Below, one piece after another: positions 45,963-55,637 of a stretch of 64,000 nt of DNA (its first letter is position 1; each line of letters starts with the position of its first letter). The notes under the pieces are model-generated. The model was not told the origin of the DNA, searched no databases, and worked only from the letters and a program-made list of their open reading frames with translations. Source of the stretch: Clostridium vitabionis (GTDB lineage: Bacteria > Bacillota > Clostridia > Lachnospirales > Lachnospiraceae); NCBI RefSeq assembly GCF_015351765.1, contig NZ_JADKQA010000003.1:39203-103202 (forward strand), given 5' to 3'. Both the position numbers and the translations under genes were made by a program.

Positions 45963-47075
45963 ATGAGATATATTGGACAGTTTACCGAGGGATGCCATGT
46001 GGCGGACGTCTACCTCTGCAAGCACAAGCAGTCGGCGATGACCCGCAACGGCAAGGAGTATGTCAATGTCACCCTCCAGGACAAGAGCGGGACGGTGGAT
46101 TCCAAGATCTGGGATGTCAGCTCCCCGGGCATTATGGATTTCGACGCGCTCGACTATGTCGCTGTCGAGGGCGAGGTGATCACCTACAACGGCAATCTCC
46201 AGCTGAATATCCGGCGGATCCGCCGCGCGGACGAGCGGGAGTACAAGCCGGAGGATTATCTCCCGGTCAGCTCGAAGAACCTGAAATCAATGTACCAGGA
46301 GATCAAGACCCTGATTGATTCCATCAGCGAGCCGCATTTGAAGAAGCTCTGTGAGAGCTACTACGTGGACGACAAGACATTTCTCCGGAATTTCTGCTAC
46401 CACTCCGCGGCGAAGAGCGTCCACCACGGTTTTGTCGGCGGCCTGATGGAGCACACGCTCGGCGTCATGAAGCTGTGTGAGTATTTTTCTTCCCAATATC
46501 CCCTGATCAACCGGGATCTTCTGCTGACCGCGGCCCTGTTCCACGATATCGGCAAGACCGTGGAGCTCTCGGATTTTCCGGAAAATGACTACACCGACGC
46601 GGGCCAGCTTCTTGGCCATATCGTGATCGGCGCGCAGATGGTTCATGACCGGATCCGCGAGATTGACGGCTTCCCGGAGAAGCTGGGACGGGAGCTCGAG
46701 CACTGCATCCTTGCCCATCACGGCGAGCTGGAGTACGGCTCCCCGAAGAAGCCGGCGCTTCTCGAGGCTCTCGCGCTCAACCTCGCGGACAATGCGGACG
46801 CGAAGCTGGAGACGATGACCGAGGCGCTGAATGGCGGCGGTGCCGGAACCGGACAGGAGGGCTGGCTCGGCTTCAACCGTTTCCTGGACTCCAATATCCG
46901 GCGGACGACGGGCAATGAGTACGCGCCGAAGGGGCAGCAGGGCGCTCCGGATGCTGCCGCCCAGGGGAAAGACAGCACGCCGAAGAACAGCCAGAAACCA
47001 GCGCCCCGCCGCCGTCCGGAGGGTGACCATTTCGGCAACCGGATCGTGATCCCGGGATTTGAGGGAAATTCCTGA
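45963..47075 (+). CDS. YhaM-like 3'-5' exoribonuclease (OB fold plus HD)
   Basis: A 370-residue protein with an N-terminal OB-fold nucleic-acid-binding domain (about 1-100; VTLQDKSGTVDSKIWDV) and a metal-binding HD domain (about 155-285; SVHHGFVGGLMEHTLGV, LFHDIGKTVEL, HHGELEYGSPKKPA). This is the YhaM/CBF1 arrangement known for 3'-5' exoribonuclease activity. A disordered basic tail (300-370) is extra. ATG 45963 follows AGGAAGGA; the longer frame overlaps the HtrA-like gene. It is 28 bp from that gene and probably cotranscribed. The stop codon lies in a tandem repeat. Confidence 0.9.
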   Translation: MRYIGQFTEGCHVADVYLCKHKQSAMTRNGKEYVNVTLQDKSGTVDSKIWDVSSPGIMDFDALDYVAVEGEVITYNGNLQLNIRRIRRADEREYKPEDYLPVSSKNLKSMYQEIKTLIDSISEPHLKKLCESYYVDDKTFLRNFCYHSAAKSVHHGFVGGLMEHTLGVMKLCEYFSSQYPLINRDLLLTAALFHDIGKTVELSDFPENDYTDAGQLLGHIVIGAQMVHDRIREIDGFPEKLGRELEHCILAHHGELEYGSPKKPALLEALALNLADNADAKLETMTEALNGGGAGTGQEGWLGFNRFLDSNIRRTTGNEYAPKGQQGAPDAAAQGKDSTPKNSQKPAPRRRPEGDHFGNRIVIPGFEGNS

Positions 47076-47168
47076 CCGCCCGAGGACATTAAGAAGTAAT
47101 GAAATTGAGCGCCCGGGAACATCAGGGGACGACGGAATTGAGCAGCCCGGGGACATCAGGGATCAAAG
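47065..47168. repeat. Stop-codon-spanning tandem triplication, 34-36 bp
   Basis: Units start at 47065, 47101 and 47135: GA(A)ATT, then a (C/G)AGC- or CTGACC-type variable stretch, GCCCG(A/G)G, then ACAT(T/C)A. Unit 1 contains the last codons and TGA of the YhaM-like gene. Divergence is greater than in the other two triplications. Confidence 0.75.
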
Positions 47169-47174
47169 GATAGG

Positions 47175-47214
47175 AAAAGGCAGCCTGCGCGGAAGGACAG
47201 GCTGCCTTTTTGTC
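47175..47214 (+). terminator. Terminator after YhaM-like gene
   Basis: A perfect 13-bp stem (47175-47187 with 47198-47210) is followed by a T run. Confidence 0.92.
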
Positions 47215-47217
47215 CCT

Positions 47218-47316
47218 GTTCAGCACGTGCGGGGTGATCCTCGATTGCATTTCCCGGAGCCGGGCTGCGTCCTGTACGAAAAACGGGATCAGGTGCAGGT
47301 ACTTTTGGGCTGAGCC
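47218..47316. repeat. GTTCAGC-bounded element at 47.2 kb
   Basis: It starts GTTCAGCACGTGCGGGG and ends GGGCTGAGC near 47308-47316, matching the borders of the elements at 28.3 and 35.8 kb. The internal part differs, with a CCTGTAC / GTGCAGG pairing. A short hairpin (CTGCCCTGCC/GGCAGGGCAT region, 47327-47349) follows before the next gene. Confidence 0.5.
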
Positions 47317-47404
47317 GGACCAAGGCTGCCCTGCCATTGCGGCAGGGCATTTTTTCGTGTAGAGTAGTAAGCAGCAATGGGGTAAATCCGGCCAGGAGGG
47401 AATT

Positions 47405-48166
47405 GTGGAGAAGCTGAAAATCTATGCGGAGGATGCGGACATCCTCGTGGTGTATAAGCCGGCGGGCGTGGACGCCCAGGAGAGCCGCGGCCTCGGCGCG
47501 GACATGGTGAGCCTATTGAAAAATCATCTGGCGGAGGAAGCCCGCGGTGCCGGAGGAAAGTTATCCACAAAATCCTCCACAGCGGGTGCACCTCCGTATC
47601 TGGCAGTTATCCACCGCCTGGACCGCCAGGTTGCCGGCATCATGGTCTACGCGAAGAACCGGAAGGCTGCGGCGGCGCTCTCTGCCGGGCTTTCCGGGGA
47701 CAGCGCGGGGAAAATCTACCTCGCGGTCCTCTGTGGAAAACCTGTGGATAACTCCGGGGAGCTGGTGGATTTCCTGGTGAAAGACGGGAGGGCAAATCTC
47801 ACCCGCGCGGTGGATAAAGACACCCCGGGGGCGAAGAAGGCGGTTCTCCGGTTTGAGGTGCTCGGCAGCATCCCGGATCCGGATTCCGGCGTGCTCACCC
47901 TTGTCCGGGTTCACCTCGTCACCGGGCGCCATCACCAGATCCGGGTCCAGTTTGCCTCACGCGGGCTTCCTCTCTACGGGGATCCCAAGTACAACCCCGC
48001 CTTCCGGGAAAGACGGGGGATCAATCCGGCCCTCTGTGCCGTAGAGCTCACCTTCCGGCATCCCCGGGACGGACGGCAGAGGACATATTCCGCCCGGGCG
48101 GAGGGGGAGGCCTTCGACCGCTTCCGGGCGGCAGGAATCCTTAAAGAAAGCGGGGAATGCGGATGA
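47405..48166 (+). CDS. RluA-family pseudouridine synthase
   Basis: Isomerises uridine to pseudouridine in rRNA or tRNA. The 253-residue product has the catalytic Asp in VIHRLDRQVAGIMVYAK (about 80), VHLVTGRHHQIRVQFA and the RluA-type GDPKY segment. There is no N-terminal S4 domain. A Ser/Gly-rich insertion (about 47-62) precedes the catalytic motif. It starts at GTG 47405 after AGGAGGGAATT. It overlaps acyP by four bases. Which uridine is modified cannot be told from the sequence. Confidence 0.92.
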   Translation: MEKLKIYAEDADILVVYKPAGVDAQESRGLGADMVSLLKNHLAEEARGAGGKLSTKSSTAGAPPYLAVIHRLDRQVAGIMVYAKNRKAAAALSAGLSGDSAGKIYLAVLCGKPVDNSGELVDFLVKDGRANLTRAVDKDTPGAKKAVLRFEVLGSIPDPDSGVLTLVRVHLVTGRHHQIRVQFASRGLPLYGDPKYNPAFRERRGINPALCAVELTFRHPRDGRQRTYSARAEGEAFDRFRAAGILKESGECG

Positions 48167-48435
48167 TTCGCGAGCATATCTATTTCAGCGGCATGGTGCA
48201 GGGCGTCGGTTTCCGCTACCGGGCGAAGTACGCGGCGCGGGATCTGGGGCTGACCGGCTGGGTCACCAACTGCTGGGACGGGCGTGTCGAGATGGAGGTG
48301 CAGGGGGAGGAGGAAAATATCCGCCACCTGATCACTGTTCTGGAAAAAGGGACATTTATCCATATCACAAGGGTGGAGCAGAAGAAGATCCCCACCGTCC
48401 CGGAAGAGACGGGCTTCCGCGTGGAGGGATACTGA
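48163..48435 (+). CDS. acyP: Acylphosphatase
   Basis: A 90-residue enzyme hydrolysing acyl phosphates such as acetyl phosphate or carbamoyl phosphate. The signature GMVQGVGFRYRAK (about residues 9-21, with the phosphate-binding Arg) and the Asn-containing GWVTNCWDGRVEMEVQGE (catalytic Asn near 39) are intact. ATG 48163 is in an ATGA overlap with the pseudouridine synthase stop and 6 nt after GGGGA; ATG 48157 is a less well spaced alternative. Confidence 0.92.
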   Translation: MIREHIYFSGMVQGVGFRYRAKYAARDLGLTGWVTNCWDGRVEMEVQGEEENIRHLITVLEKGTFIHITRVEQKKIPTVPEETGFRVEGY

Positions 48436-48558
48436 ACAGCGGAATATCGGGATATGCCCGGCGCGAATCACCGGATCGGCAGTCATTTTCTGCCGATGGG
48501 AGAATTGCGGGAGGCGTCCGGCGCGGAGCCGGTTTGCGGGAAAGGAGCGGGAAAAGCC

Positions 48559-49248
48559 ATGAATAGAGACCTTGTCAGCCGGATGAAGAAAAAGTGGGAG
48601 GATCAGCCGTTCCGGCGCATTCCCACTTCGGGAAAGAATGGCGCCGCGGTGATGCTCTGCCTGATTCCCCGCGAGGGGGAATACCGCATTCTCTTCGAGG
48701 TTCGGGCGATGGATCTTGACCGGCAGCCCGGGGAGATCTGCTTCCCCGGCGGCGCCATCGAGGACGGGGAGACGCCCCTCATGGCGGCAGTCCGGGAGGC
48801 GACAGAGGAGCTCAGGATCACGGAGGGGGAGATCAGCGTGATCGCGCCCCTCTTTGAGATCGAGAGCCCCGGCGGAGGAAATGTCTGGTGCTTCCTCGCG
48901 GAGCTCCCGGAGTATGCGGGGACATTTTCCAGGGACGAGGTCGACCATGTGCTGGAAGTGCCGCTCGGCTGGTTCTTTGCCCACCCGGCGAGGCAGGCCG
49001 AGACCTTCCTGGTTACCGAGCCGGGAAATGATTACCCCTTTGAGCTCATCCCCGGCGGGCGGAATTACCCGTTCCGGCGGACGAGGCGCATCGGCTATTT
49101 CTACGATCTCGCCGAATTCGGGGAGAAGACCTCCCTCTGGGGGATGACCGCCATGCTGGTGCACGCCTTCCTGGTCAGGCTCCGGAGGGACTTCCCGGAA
49201 TATGCGGAAAATGCCGGTTTCATTGACAAAAACGGCAGTGCAGAGTAA
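48559..49248 (+). CDS. Nudix hydrolase, CoA-pyrophosphatase-like
   Basis: A 229-residue Nudix protein. The Nudix box GGAIEDGETPLMAAVREATEEL lies at about 63-84. The preceding PGEICFPGG segment and the overall length fit the NUDT7/CoA diphosphatase group, which cleaves CoA and its derivatives. ATG 48559 follows AAAGGAGCGGG; the longer frame to 48454 contains an ATCGGCAG/CTGCCGAT hairpin (about 48475-48498) and is rejected. It lies 123 bp after acyP. The substrate is inferred from the motif and not certain. Confidence 0.85.
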   Translation: MNRDLVSRMKKKWEDQPFRRIPTSGKNGAAVMLCLIPREGEYRILFEVRAMDLDRQPGEICFPGGAIEDGETPLMAAVREATEELRITEGEISVIAPLFEIESPGGGNVWCFLAELPEYAGTFSRDEVDHVLEVPLGWFFAHPARQAETFLVTEPGNDYPFELIPGGRNYPFRRTRRIGYFYDLAEFGEKTSLWGMTAMLVHAFLVRLRRDFPEYAENAGFIDKNGSAE

Positions 49249-49301
49249 ACTCGAACTATTGCAGACAATGCTGAATTTATATAAAGTTAAAGGAGTCTGA
49301 G

Positions 49302-50735
49302 ATGGCAAAGGATAAGAAACTCGTGGAAGAGATCACTTCCATGGAGGACGATTTTGCACAGTGGTATACCGACGTCGTCCGCAAGGCGGAGCTGATCGAG
49401 TACACCAGCGTCAAGGGATTTATGGCAATCAAGCCTTACGGCTACGCGATCTGGGAGAATATCCAGCGCGAGCTTGACCGCCGCTTCAAGGAGACCGGGG
49501 TGGAGAATGTCTACATGCCGCTCCTGATCCCGGAGAGCCTTCTCCAGAAGGAGAAGGATCACGTCGAGGGATTTGCCCCGGAGGTTGCCTGGGTGACCCA
49601 GGGAGGGCTTGAGCCGCTGCCGGAGCGCATGTGCATCCGTCCGACGTCGGAGACGCTGTTCTGCGATTTCTATAAGAAGGATGTCCACTCCTACCGGGAT
49701 CTGCCGAAGGTGTACAACCAGTGGTGCTCTGTCGTCCGCTGGGAGAAGACCACGCGGCCGTTCCTGCGCTCCCGCGAGTTCCTGTGGCAGGAAGGCCACA
49801 CGGCACACGCGACCTTTGAGGATGCCGAGGCGCGCACACAGCAGATGCTCAATCTCTATGCGGATTTTGCCGAGCAGTTCCTGGCGATCCCCGTTGTCCG
49901 CGGACAGAAGACAGACAAGGAAAAATTCGCCGGCGCTGAGGCGACCTACACCATCGAGGCACTCATGCACGACGGCAAGGCCCTGCAGTGCGGCACCAGC
50001 CACAACTTCGGCGACGGCTTCGCGAAGGCCTTTGGCGTCCAGTATGTGGATAAGGACAATACCATCAAATATGTGAACCAGACCTCCTGGGGCATGACCA
50101 CCCGGATGATCGGCGCCATCATCATGGTGCACGGCGACGACGACGGCCTGATTCTCCCGCCGAAGGCCGCTCCGGTTCAGGTGGAGATCGTTCCGATCCA
50201 GATGGCCAAGCCGGGCGTCATGGAAGCCGCGGCGAAGATCCAGTCGCTCCTCGCCGGTTACCGGGTGAAGACAGATGATTCCGATCGCACGCCGGGATAT
50301 AAGTTCGCCGACTGCGAGATGCGCGGCATCCCGCTGAGAGTTGAGATCGGACCGAGAGATGTTGCCGCCGGACAGGCTGTCCTTGTCCGCCGCGATACCC
50401 ATGAGAAAGTCACGGTGGCTATGGATGAGCTTGCTGCCAAGGTCGGCGGGATGCTGGATCAGATCCAGAAGGATCTCTTTGAGCGCGCCCTGGCCCGCCA
50501 GAGGGCGATGACCTTTGACGCCCACAGCCTCGAGGAGCTGAAGGATATTGCCGACAACAAGCCGGGCTTCATCCGCGCGATGTGGTGCGGCTGCCGCGAG
50601 TGCGAGGACAAGCTGAAGGAATACGCCGGCGTCACCAGCCGCTGCATCCCGTTCAAGCAGGAGAGCCTCGGAGACCGGTGCGTGGTCTGCGGCAAGCCTG
50701 CGAAGAAGATGGTCTACTGGGGCAAGGCGTACTGA
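49302..50735 (+). CDS. proS: Prolyl-tRNA synthetase, archaeal/eukaryote-like type
   Basis: Charges tRNA-Pro. The 477-residue enzyme lacks the editing insertion of bacterial-type ProRS and belongs to the short type found in archaea, eukaryotes and some Firmicutes. Class II motifs: motif 1 around [16 protein letters not shown], motif 2 [24 protein letters not shown], motif 3 [12 protein letters not shown], then an anticodon-binding domain (about 285-400) and a zinc-like C-terminal domain ([14 protein letters not shown]). ATG follows AAAGGAG. No T-box leader was recognised upstream. Confidence 0.96.
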   Translation: MAKDKKLVEEITSMEDDFAQWYTDVVRKAELIEYTSVKGFMAIKPYGYAIWENIQRELDRRFKETGVENVYMPLLIPESLLQKEKDHVEGFAPEVAWVTQGGLEPLPERMCIRPTSETLFCDFYKKDVHSYRDLPKVYNQWCSVVRWEKTTRPFLRSREFLWQEGHTAHATFEDAEARTQQMLNLYADFAEQFLAIPVVRGQKTDKEKFAGAEATYTIEALMHDGKALQCGTSHNFGDGFAKAFGVQYVDKDNTIKYVNQTSWGMTTRMIGAIIMVHGDDDGLILPPKAAPVQVEIVPIQMAKPGVMEAAAKIQSLLAGYRVKTDDSDRTPGYKFADCEMRGIPLRVEIGPRDVAAGQAVLVRRDTHEKVTVAMDELAAKVGGMLDQIQKDLFERALARQRAMTFDAHSLEELKDIADNKPGFIRAMWCGCRECEDKLKEYAGVTSRCIPFKQESLGDRCVVCGKPAKKMVYWGKAY

Positions 50736-50793
50736 TCGGAAGCTGCCGCGAAGCGGGCGGTATCCCCGAAATCATACCCTGAGCAAAAAATCG

Positions 50794-50836
50794 GGCGGTT
50801 CTACGTGCACTTCCGGTGAGCGTGGAACCGCCTTTC
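50794..50836 (+). terminator. Terminator after proS
   Basis: A 12-bp stem with one mismatch (50794-50805 with 50821-50832), 15-nt loop, followed by TTTCTGTG. The T tract is short. Confidence 0.75.
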
Positions 50837-51015
50837 TGTGTCTTGACCCCACTTTTCAACCGGAGGAACCGGGGATATTTTTCAAAATATTCGCTCAAAA
50901 GCCGTCGATATCCCGTATAATAGAAATTGTTCAAGAGCGTTGATGATAGATTGTCCTGATGCCGCCGGCACTTTTCCGAAGACCGGGGCGGGATCAGGGA
51001 AAGGAGTATCGTTCT

Positions 51016-52407
51016 ATGAGTTCTGAAACATCGCTGGGCATGAGTATGGAGATGGTTCAGAAGCAGGTTCTCTCCCCGCAGCTGATCCAGTCCGCGCGTA
51101 TCCTGCAGATGAACGCGCAGGAGCTTTCCGATTACCTGAAGGAGCAGGCGCTCGAAAATCCGGTGATCGACATCCAGGAGAACCCGGCAGCGAAGGACGG
51201 GGACGACCGTATTCAGAAGTATGAATGGCTGAACAGCTTCCGCGACCGCGGCTATGTCTCCCTCGCGGACAAGGATCCCGACGATGAGGATTCCCGCGAC
51301 GCCTTCAATTTCGATGTGAGCCGCGGCGAAAGCCTGGAGGAATATCTGCACGCGCAGCTGATCACCGGGGATTTCACCGACAGGGAGCAGGAGATCCTCC
51401 GGTTTATGATCGGGAGCCTGAACTCGGCAGGATATTTTGTGGAAAATACAGACTTTATCGCGAAGCGGTTCGGCGTTCCCGAGACGGAAATCCTCACCAT
51501 GCTGAAGGTGATCCAGGGGCTTGATCCCGCCGGGGTCGGCGCGCGAAGCCTGAAGGAGTGCCTTACGATCCAGGCGGAGAGAAACGGCTTGCTCACGGAC
51601 GAGATCCGGCGGGTGATCGAGAACCATCTGGAGGATATCGCCGGGAACCGGCTTCCGGCAATCGGGAAGAGCCTCGGCATTTCCCTGGAGGAAGTGAAGA
51701 AGGCCTGTTCCGTGATCCGGCGCCTGAACCCGAAGCCGGGCAACTCTTTTTCCGACCGCCAGCAGCTTCGGTACATCACCCCGGATGTGCTGATCGTGCG
51801 CTTTCCTGACCATACGGACATCCTGCTGAACGACAGCCTCTATCCCGGGGTGGGGATCAACAGCTATTACAGCAGTCTTTTCCGGGAGAGCGATGATCCG
51901 GAGGTCAGGGGCTACCTGGAAAATAAGATCCGCCAGGCGGAGTGGATCAAGAACAGCATCGCCCGCCGGGATGAGACCCTGCTCCGGATCGCCAGACAGA
52001 TTTACCTGGAACAGAAAAAATTCTTCACCGTCCCCGGGGCGCCGCTGGTGCCGCTTCGCCTTTCCGACGTGGCGGAAGCGCTGGACATTCATGAGTCCAC
52101 CGTGAGCCGTGCGGTGCGGGGCAAATATCTCCAGTGCTCCCGCGGCGTCTATCCGCTGCACTATTTCTTCCCCAGCGGGGCAGCTTCCGGACACGCGCCC
52201 GGCACAGCTCCGGAAGGGCCGTCCAGCGACGCGGTCAAACAGAAAATCCGCGCGATCATCGGCGGGGAGGACAGAAAGAAACCGCTCAGCGACCAGAAAA
52301 TCTGCGATCGGCTGGCTGCCGGCGGCATCTGTGTATCCCGCCGGGTGATCGCGAAATACCGGGAGGAGATGGGGATCCCTGCCGCGTCCCGGCGAAAGGA
52401 ATATTAG
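51016..52407 (+). CDS. rpoN: RNA polymerase sigma-54 factor
   Basis: Alternative sigma factor needing an AAA+ activator, 463 residues. Region I is Gln-rich (MVQKQVLSPQLIQSARILQMNAQEL), an acidic region II follows (about 60-110), the core-binding and HTH region includes HESTVSRAVRGKYL, and the C-terminal RpoN box reads SRRVIAKYREEM (consensus ARRTVAKYRE). ATG 51016 follows AAAGGAG; the frame open to 50959 is leader. TATAAT at 50916-50921 is a probable -10. No sigma-54 activator gene is present in the window. Target operons lie elsewhere. Confidence 0.95.
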   Translation: MSSETSLGMSMEMVQKQVLSPQLIQSARILQMNAQELSDYLKEQALENPVIDIQENPAAKDGDDRIQKYEWLNSFRDRGYVSLADKDPDDEDSRDAFNFDVSRGESLEEYLHAQLITGDFTDREQEILRFMIGSLNSAGYFVENTDFIAKRFGVPETEILTMLKVIQGLDPAGVGARSLKECLTIQAERNGLLTDEIRRVIENHLEDIAGNRLPAIGKSLGISLEEVKKACSVIRRLNPKPGNSFSDRQQLRYITPDVLIVRFPDHTDILLNDSLYPGVGINSYYSSLFRESDDPEVRGYLENKIRQAEWIKNSIARRDETLLRIARQIYLEQKKFFTVPGAPLVPLRLSDVAEALDIHESTVSRAVRGKYLQCSRGVYPLHYFFPSGAASGHAPGTAPEGPSSDAVKQKIRAIIGGEDRKKPLSDQKICDRLAAGGICVSRRVIAKYREEMGIPAASRRKEY

Positions 52408-52410
52408 TCT

Positions 52411-53742
52411 ATGAAAGAACCGTGGCCTGAGAAAAAAGAAATCGTCATCCAAGTGCCGGAGCCGGTGCGGGAGATCCTGAAAAACCTGGAAAATGCCGGG
52501 TTCGAGGCATTTGCCGTCGGCGGCTGCGTCCGGGATTCCCTGCTCGGGCGGACGCCGGAGGACTGGGACATCACGACATCGGCACTGCCTGCCCAGGTGA
52601 AAGCCCTGTTCCGACGGACGGTGGACACCGGGATCCAGCATGGAACCGTGACTGTGATGATCGGGAAGACCGGCTATGAGATCACCACCTATCGGGTTGA
52701 CGGGGATTACGCCGACGGGCGCCATCCGGACAGGGTGTATTTCACCCCGAGCCTCCGGGAAGACCTGAAACGGCGCGATTTCACGATCAATGCCATGGCG
52801 TACAGCCCGGCAGCAGGGCTTGTGGATGAGTTTGACGGAATCGGGGACCTGCGGCGGCGGGTGATCCGCTGTGTGGGGGATCCCCGGGAACGGTTCACGG
52901 AGGACGCACTCAGGATCCTCCGGGCAATCCGGTTTTCCGCGCAGCTCGGCTTTGCGGTCGAGGAGGAGACCGCGAAAGCACTCGCCGAGATCGCGCCGAA
53001 CCTCGTCCATGTGAGCCGGGAGCGGATCCAGGTGGAGCTCACCAAAACCCTGCTCTCCGGCCATCCGGACAAAATCCTGGACGTCCACACCTCCGGGATG
53101 GACCGGTATATCGGCCCGGAATTTGCCGAGGCCTTCGCCGTCGGGGAGGAGCTCCTCCGGAGCCGCCTCTTTGCGGCGGCAGGCCTTCCCGCGGAAAAAT
53201 CCCTGCGCTGGTCGGCATTTCTTGCGGGCGCCGGGGCGGAACGCGCCAGGAAGGTTCTCCGCGGGCTGAAAATGGACAATGACACGATACGGGATGTGGA
53301 GACGCTCACCGGGGGCTGGACGCTCGGCTTTCTGCCGGAGGAGGCCGGACTTTCGATGGCGTCCGAAACTGTCCGCGGAGCCGCCCCGGGCGGGGCATCA
53401 GACCCCGAGGAGGCCGTGGTCCGCCGGGAGATGAGCCGGATGAGCGATGCCCTGTTTGATCGGCTGCTCCTGCTCGGCGGGACCATTTGCCCGGAGCACC
53501 GGGACAAGGCGGAACACATCCGGCAGATGGCGGAGGAGATCCGGCGGCGGGGCGACTGCTACCGGATGAAGGACATGGCGGTCACCGGCGGCGACCTGAT
53601 CCGGGCCGGGCTAAAGCCGGGCAGGAGGATGGGGGAAATCCTTGCCGCCTGCTTTGCGCTCGTCCTCCGTGACCCGGCGGCGAACGAGCGGGGAAAGCTT
53701 ATGGAATATGCCTTAAATTTCCCCATTCCGTCGGAAAAATGA
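52411..53742 (+). CDS. cca: CCA tRNA nucleotidyltransferase
   Basis: Adds or repairs the 3' CCA of tRNAs, 443 residues. The class II nucleotidyltransferase head has GGCVRDSLLGR and metal-binding DWDITT (about 49-54), then RRDFTINAMAY, VDEFDGIGDLRRRVIR, ERFTEDALRILRAIRFS and SRERIQVEL. The C-terminal region lacks an obvious HD domain. It starts 3 bp after the rpoN stop with AAAGGA upstream, so the two are cotranscribed. A poly(A) polymerase role is less likely given the full motif set. Confidence 0.92.
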   Translation: MKEPWPEKKEIVIQVPEPVREILKNLENAGFEAFAVGGCVRDSLLGRTPEDWDITTSALPAQVKALFRRTVDTGIQHGTVTVMIGKTGYEITTYRVDGDYADGRHPDRVYFTPSLREDLKRRDFTINAMAYSPAAGLVDEFDGIGDLRRRVIRCVGDPRERFTEDALRILRAIRFSAQLGFAVEEETAKALAEIAPNLVHVSRERIQVELTKTLLSGHPDKILDVHTSGMDRYIGPEFAEAFAVGEELLRSRLFAAAGLPAEKSLRWSAFLAGAGAERARKVLRGLKMDNDTIRDVETLTGGWTLGFLPEEAGLSMASETVRGAAPGGASDPEEAVVRREMSRMSDALFDRLLLLGGTICPEHRDKAEHIRQMAEEIRRRGDCYRMKDMAVTGGDLIRAGLKPGRRMGEILAACFALVLRDPAANERGKLMEYALNFPIPSEK

Positions 53743-53789
53743 TGTATAATCTTAACTGTAATTCGGAATTTCTCTGCAGGGGGTAAACC

Positions 53790-55526
53790 ATGAAAGATTA
53801 CAAAAAAATCTATGAGCAGTGGATGAACGACCCGTACTTCGACGAGCAGACGAAGGAGGAACTCCGCTCCATCGCCGGTGATGAAAAAGAGATCGAGGAT
53901 CGCTTCTACCGCGATCTGGAATTCGGGACCGCCGGGCTCCGCGGCGTGATCGGGGCCGGCATCAACCGCATGAACATCTACACGGTCAGGCGGGCAACCC
54001 AGGGCCTTGCCAACTACATCATCAAGCAGGGCGGGCAGGACAAGGGCGTCGCGATCGCCTACGATTCCCGCCATATGTCCCCGGAATTCTCCGATGAGGC
54101 GGCAAGAACGCTCGCGGCGAACGGCATCCGGGCATATCGATTTGAGTCCCTCCGCCCGACCCCGGAGCTGTCCTTTGCTGTCCGTGAGCTCGGCTGCATT
54201 GCCGGCATCAATGTGACCGCGAGCCACAACCCGGCGAAATATAACGGCTATAAGGTCTACTGGGAGGATGGCGCCCAGTTCACGCCGCCCCACGATGAGG
54301 GCGTAACCAGGGAGGTTCTCGCGATCGATGACTGGAACACCGTGAAGACCATGAGCGCGGACGAGGCGAAGGCGAAGGGGCTCTATGTCACGCTCGGCAA
54401 GGAGATGGACGACAAGTACATCACCTGCGTTGAAGCCCAGGTGGTCAATAAGGACGCGATCGACAAGATGGCGGATTCCATCACGATCGTCTACACCCCG
54501 TTAAACGGCACCGGCAACATCCCTGTCCGCCGTGTGATCACGGATCTCGGCTTCAAGCACCTCTATGTGGTTCCGGAGCAGGAAAATCCGGACGGGGATT
54601 TCCCGACCACGCCGTACCCGAACCCGGAGAGCCGCCAGGCCTTTGAGCTCGGCTTAAAGCTCGCGAAGGAGAAGGACGCCGACCTTGTCCTGGCTACCGA
54701 TCCGGATGCTGACCGCCTCGGTGTCTATGTGAAGGACGCGGAGACTGGGGAATACCACCCGCTGACCGGCAATATGTCCGGATCCCTGATCTGCGAATAT
54801 GTCCTCAGCCAGAAGCAGAAGAACGGCAAGATCCCGTCCGACGGCGAGGTGGTCAAGTCCATCGTGACGACCAACCTGGTTGATGCGGTCGCGAAGCACT
54901 ACAACTGCCGTCTCGTGGAAGTCCTGACCGGGTTCAAATGGATCGGCAAGCAGATTCTCCGCGAGGAGCAGACGGGCATCGGCCATTACATGTTCGGCAT
55001 GGAGGAGAGCTACGGCTGCCTGATCGGCCCGTATGCCCGCGACAAGGATGCCGTCTCCGCCACCGCGGCGCTCTGCGAGGCGGCAGCCTACTACAAGATG
55101 CAGGGCAAGACACTCTGGGATGCCATGCTTGACATGTACAGGAAGTACGGGTATTACAAGGATACCGTGAAGTCCCTGGAATTTGACGGCATCGAGGGCG
55201 CGGCCAAGATGAAGCGCATCATGGACACGCTCCGGGCAAATGCCCCTGCCGAGTTTGCCGGCCTTAAGGTTCTGTCCGTCCGCGACTACGCGCGGGATAC
55301 CATCCGCGACGTGAAGACCGGCACAGTCACACCGACCGGCCTCCCGAAGTCCAATGTCCTTTACTATGACCTGGAGGACAATGCCTGGATCTGCGTGAGA
55401 CCTTCCGGGACAGAGCCGAAGATCAAGTTCTACTACGGGGTCAAGGGAAGCTCCCTGGACGACGCCGACAGAAAATCCGAGGAAGTCGGGAAGGCTGTCG
55501 AGAACGCGGTGGAGAGCATCGATTGA
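53790..55526 (+). CDS. pgcA: Phosphoglucomutase/phosphomannomutase
   Basis: Alpha-D-phosphohexomutase interconverting hexose 1- and 6-phosphates, 578 residues. The phosphoserine loop TASHNPAKYNGYK (Ser near 146), metal-binding DPDADRLG (near 304), sugar-binding GMEESYG and phosphate-binding RPSGTEPKIKFY are intact. The length matches the PgcA/YhxB type with the N-terminal extension. A TGTATAAT -10 at 53743-53750 lies inside the end of cca. The gene is followed by a strong terminator. Confidence 0.94.
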   Translation: MKDYKKIYEQWMNDPYFDEQTKEELRSIAGDEKEIEDRFYRDLEFGTAGLRGVIGAGINRMNIYTVRRATQGLANYIIKQGGQDKGVAIAYDSRHMSPEFSDEAARTLAANGIRAYRFESLRPTPELSFAVRELGCIAGINVTASHNPAKYNGYKVYWEDGAQFTPPHDEGVTREVLAIDDWNTVKTMSADEAKAKGLYVTLGKEMDDKYITCVEAQVVNKDAIDKMADSITIVYTPLNGTGNIPVRRVITDLGFKHLYVVPEQENPDGDFPTTPYPNPESRQAFELGLKLAKEKDADLVLATDPDADRLGVYVKDAETGEYHPLTGNMSGSLICEYVLSQKQKNGKIPSDGEVVKSIVTTNLVDAVAKHYNCRLVEVLTGFKWIGKQILREEQTGIGHYMFGMEESYGCLIGPYARDKDAVSATAALCEAAAYYKMQGKTLWDAMLDMYRKYGYYKDTVKSLEFDGIEGAAKMKRIMDTLRANAPAEFAGLKVLSVRDYARDTIRDVKTGTVTPTGLPKSNVLYYDLEDNAWICVRPSGTEPKIKFYYGVKGSSLDDADRKSEEVGKAVENAVESID

Positions 55527-55571
55527 TCGGCAGTCCGGGTTAGCCTGGACGAGATGCTCCGCCTGTACGGA

Positions 55572-55602
55572 AAAGCCCCCGGCGAAATGCCGGGGGCTTT
55601 TC
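55572..55602 (+). terminator. Terminator after phosphohexomutase
   Basis: A perfect 13-bp stem (55572-55584 with 55590-55602) with a 5-nt loop, A tract and T tract on the flanks. Confidence 0.95.
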
Positions 55603-55637
55603 CAGGGAAATGATTTATGTAAAAGAAAATAATTTTT

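Noticed and set aside
49249..49301. T-box leader before proS (and before the ilv operon)
   Set aside because: The T-box sequence GGTGG.ACCGCG and a specifier stem are not found, and the space before proS is only 53 bp.
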